A DNA stretch of 64,000 nucleotides. It comes from an uncultured Arenicella sp. Lineage in GTDB: Bacteria; Pseudomonadota; Gammaproteobacteria; Arenicellales; Arenicellaceae. Both the position numbers and the translations under genes were made by a program. A model generated the notes under the pieces. That model worked only from the letters and a program-made list of their open reading frames with translations. It was not told where the DNA came from and made no database searches. The DNA lies in the NCBI GenBank assembly GCA_938048185.1, contig CALIVT010000009.1, positions 110,443 to 174,442 on the forward strand, given 5' to 3'. Shown here piece by piece: positions 63,161-64,000 of this stretch (position 1 is the stretch's first letter; every line of letters starts with the position of its first letter).

Positions 63161-64000
63161 TTAATTTTCGGACGTAGTGTTTCTAGCCTTACCCACTTTG
63201 AGCCCACATTGACGGTACAGCTTTTGCAACAGCTTGGCGTGGTTGGTGGTTGCCGATGCACCGAGCATCAATACCGCGTCACGCTGTTTTGCCCAGTCTT
63301 GATATGAAGGGGTAGCCGCTGCGATCAGTGGCGCTTCTAAGTCACGATATTGCTCCATTAAGGTATTGCTAAGGCGATTAAGGTCTACCGCATTACGCTG
63401 TACATTGCTTATAAAGTACTTTGTAACGACTCTCTGTAAGTGCGTTGCTTTAGTCGTTGGCTTATTGTTCAAACATAGTGGGCGGGCGAGTCGCTGTTCT
63501 ATGGCAGAGTTTGCGCGCCTCATCGCGTTTATGAGTCGTACATTGCGCTGCAGCACAAGACCGCTGTTCGCGAAGCGCAACGCGCCTAGGTGTTGTTCGA
63601 TCTGATCGAATTCCTGATCATTAAAGTTGTAGTGCCCGCTTTGTACTGCGTTCACAAATTTAGCCAATGCCGTAAGCGCGGCTGACGTTGTTTCGTTCGG
63701 TTCTGGGTTAACAACGCTCCAAAATTTGGCGTGCTCAGTTTGAGCAAGTAGACCCTGCCACATGGATTTATCAAGTTCGGTCGTCTTTTTAGCTAGAAAT
63801 ACGCGTAACTTTTTGACCAGTACGGCGTTGTCTAACGCTTCAAGACATGCCGGGCCTTGGGCTAAAATTCGAATGTCGTTAAACAGTGTTTGCGATTGAT
63901 TTGCGACTTTGCCCATCGCGCTGTTGCGCTCGGCAATGGTGGTGTGAAGTTTGCATTGACGCAAGCTTAGAAATTCGCGAATGCTGAGCTCGCTCGCCTC
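63161..64000 (-). CDS. DUF3080 family protein (partial, 5' end beyond window)
   Basis: The minus-strand frame is open to the right edge, so the true start lies outside. The visible 280 residues include a conserved segment LRQCKLHTTIAERNSAMGKVANQSQTLFNDI, typical of DUF3080 exported proteins. The rest is helical, with LGALRFANSGLVLQRNVRLINAMRRANSAIE. Function is unknown. A TTG at 63964 is only an internal codon. Confidence 0.8.
   Translation of the reverse strand, partial: EASELSIREFLSLRQCKLHTTIAERNSAMGKVANQSQTLFNDIRILAQGPACLEALDNAVLVKKLRVFLAKKTTELDKSMWQGLLAQTEHAKFWSVVNPEPNETTSAALTALAKFVNAVQSGHYNFNDQEFDQIEQHLGALRFANSGLVLQRNVRLINAMRRANSAIEQRLARPLCLNNKPTTKATHLQRVVTKYFISNVQRNAVDLNRLSNTLMEQYRDLEAPLIAAATPSYQDWAKQRDAVLMLGASATTNHAKLLQKLYRQCGLKVGKARNTTSEN

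Overview
The window looks like chromosomal DNA of a free-living, probably marine, gammaproteobacterium of moderate GC content. The clearest lineage cue is the conserved prmA / DUF3426 / dusB / fis / purH block at 51.7-57.1 kb. Others are a YdfG orthologue, a SAH riboswitch in front of ahcY, and an aryl-polyene-type pigment cluster. No rRNA, tRNA, phage, insertion sequence or CRISPR array was seen. Both window ends cut a gene: an exported-protein gene on the left and a DUF3080 gene on the right.

Layout. 0-5.5 kb: a DUF1501 Tat-exported protein with a partner, a c-haem/sugar-dehydrogenase fusion and ydfG. 5.5-8.2 kb (minus): an assimilatory sulfite reductase operon with DUF934, a small CXXC thioredoxin-like protein and a 33-residue membrane peptide. 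8.4-16.1 kb: a metallo-beta-lactamase-fold hydrolase, a transglutaminase/TPR lipoprotein, a large secreted subtilase carrying a tyrosine/glycine-rich insertion, a VOC protein and a MipA/OmpV porin-like protein. 16.2-38.2 kb: a type II polyketide pigment cluster of the aryl polyene/xanthomonadin kind. A plus-strand arm (16.2-24.3 kb) holds ketosynthases, a chain-length-factor-like protein, a halogenase-like flavoenzyme, dehydratases, a glycosyltransferase and an acyltransferase. A minus-strand arm (35.6-29.3 kb) holds a chorismatase, acyltransferase, ACP, thioesterase, LolA-like carrier, MMPL exporter and ketoreductase. An ACP/aryl-ligase pair and a phosphopantetheinyl transferase close the cluster. 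About 4 kb of unrelated small genes lie between the arms.

38.2-44.7 kb is the activated-methyl cycle: SAH riboswitch, ahcY, metF and a metH split into two overlapping genes. 46.0-50.1 kb (minus) is a thiamine-salvage operon under a TPP riboswitch: TonB receptor, YkoF-like protein, PnuC/PnuT transporter and a sugar/thiamine-kinase-like phosphotransferase. 50.1-64 kb holds housekeeping genes: a NodB deacetylase, LysE exporter, purH, fis, dusB, DUF3426 zinc ribbon, prmA, TlpA-like, dsbD, a tyrosine phosphatase, galM, rhomboid, a ThiF/rhodanese protein and DUF3080.

The most unusual observations are four. (1) A 23-bp tandem repeat between prmA and the zinc-ribbon gene creates six consecutive 7-codon mini-ORFs. 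Each stop overlaps the next start, and the last overlaps the start of the real gene. (2) The chorismate-fed pigment cluster carries a halogenase-like enzyme with a WxWxIP motif. (3) About 60 residues with 20 tyrosines are spliced into a beta-hairpin of the subtilase. (4) The sulfite reductase operon ends in a 33-aa membrane peptide.
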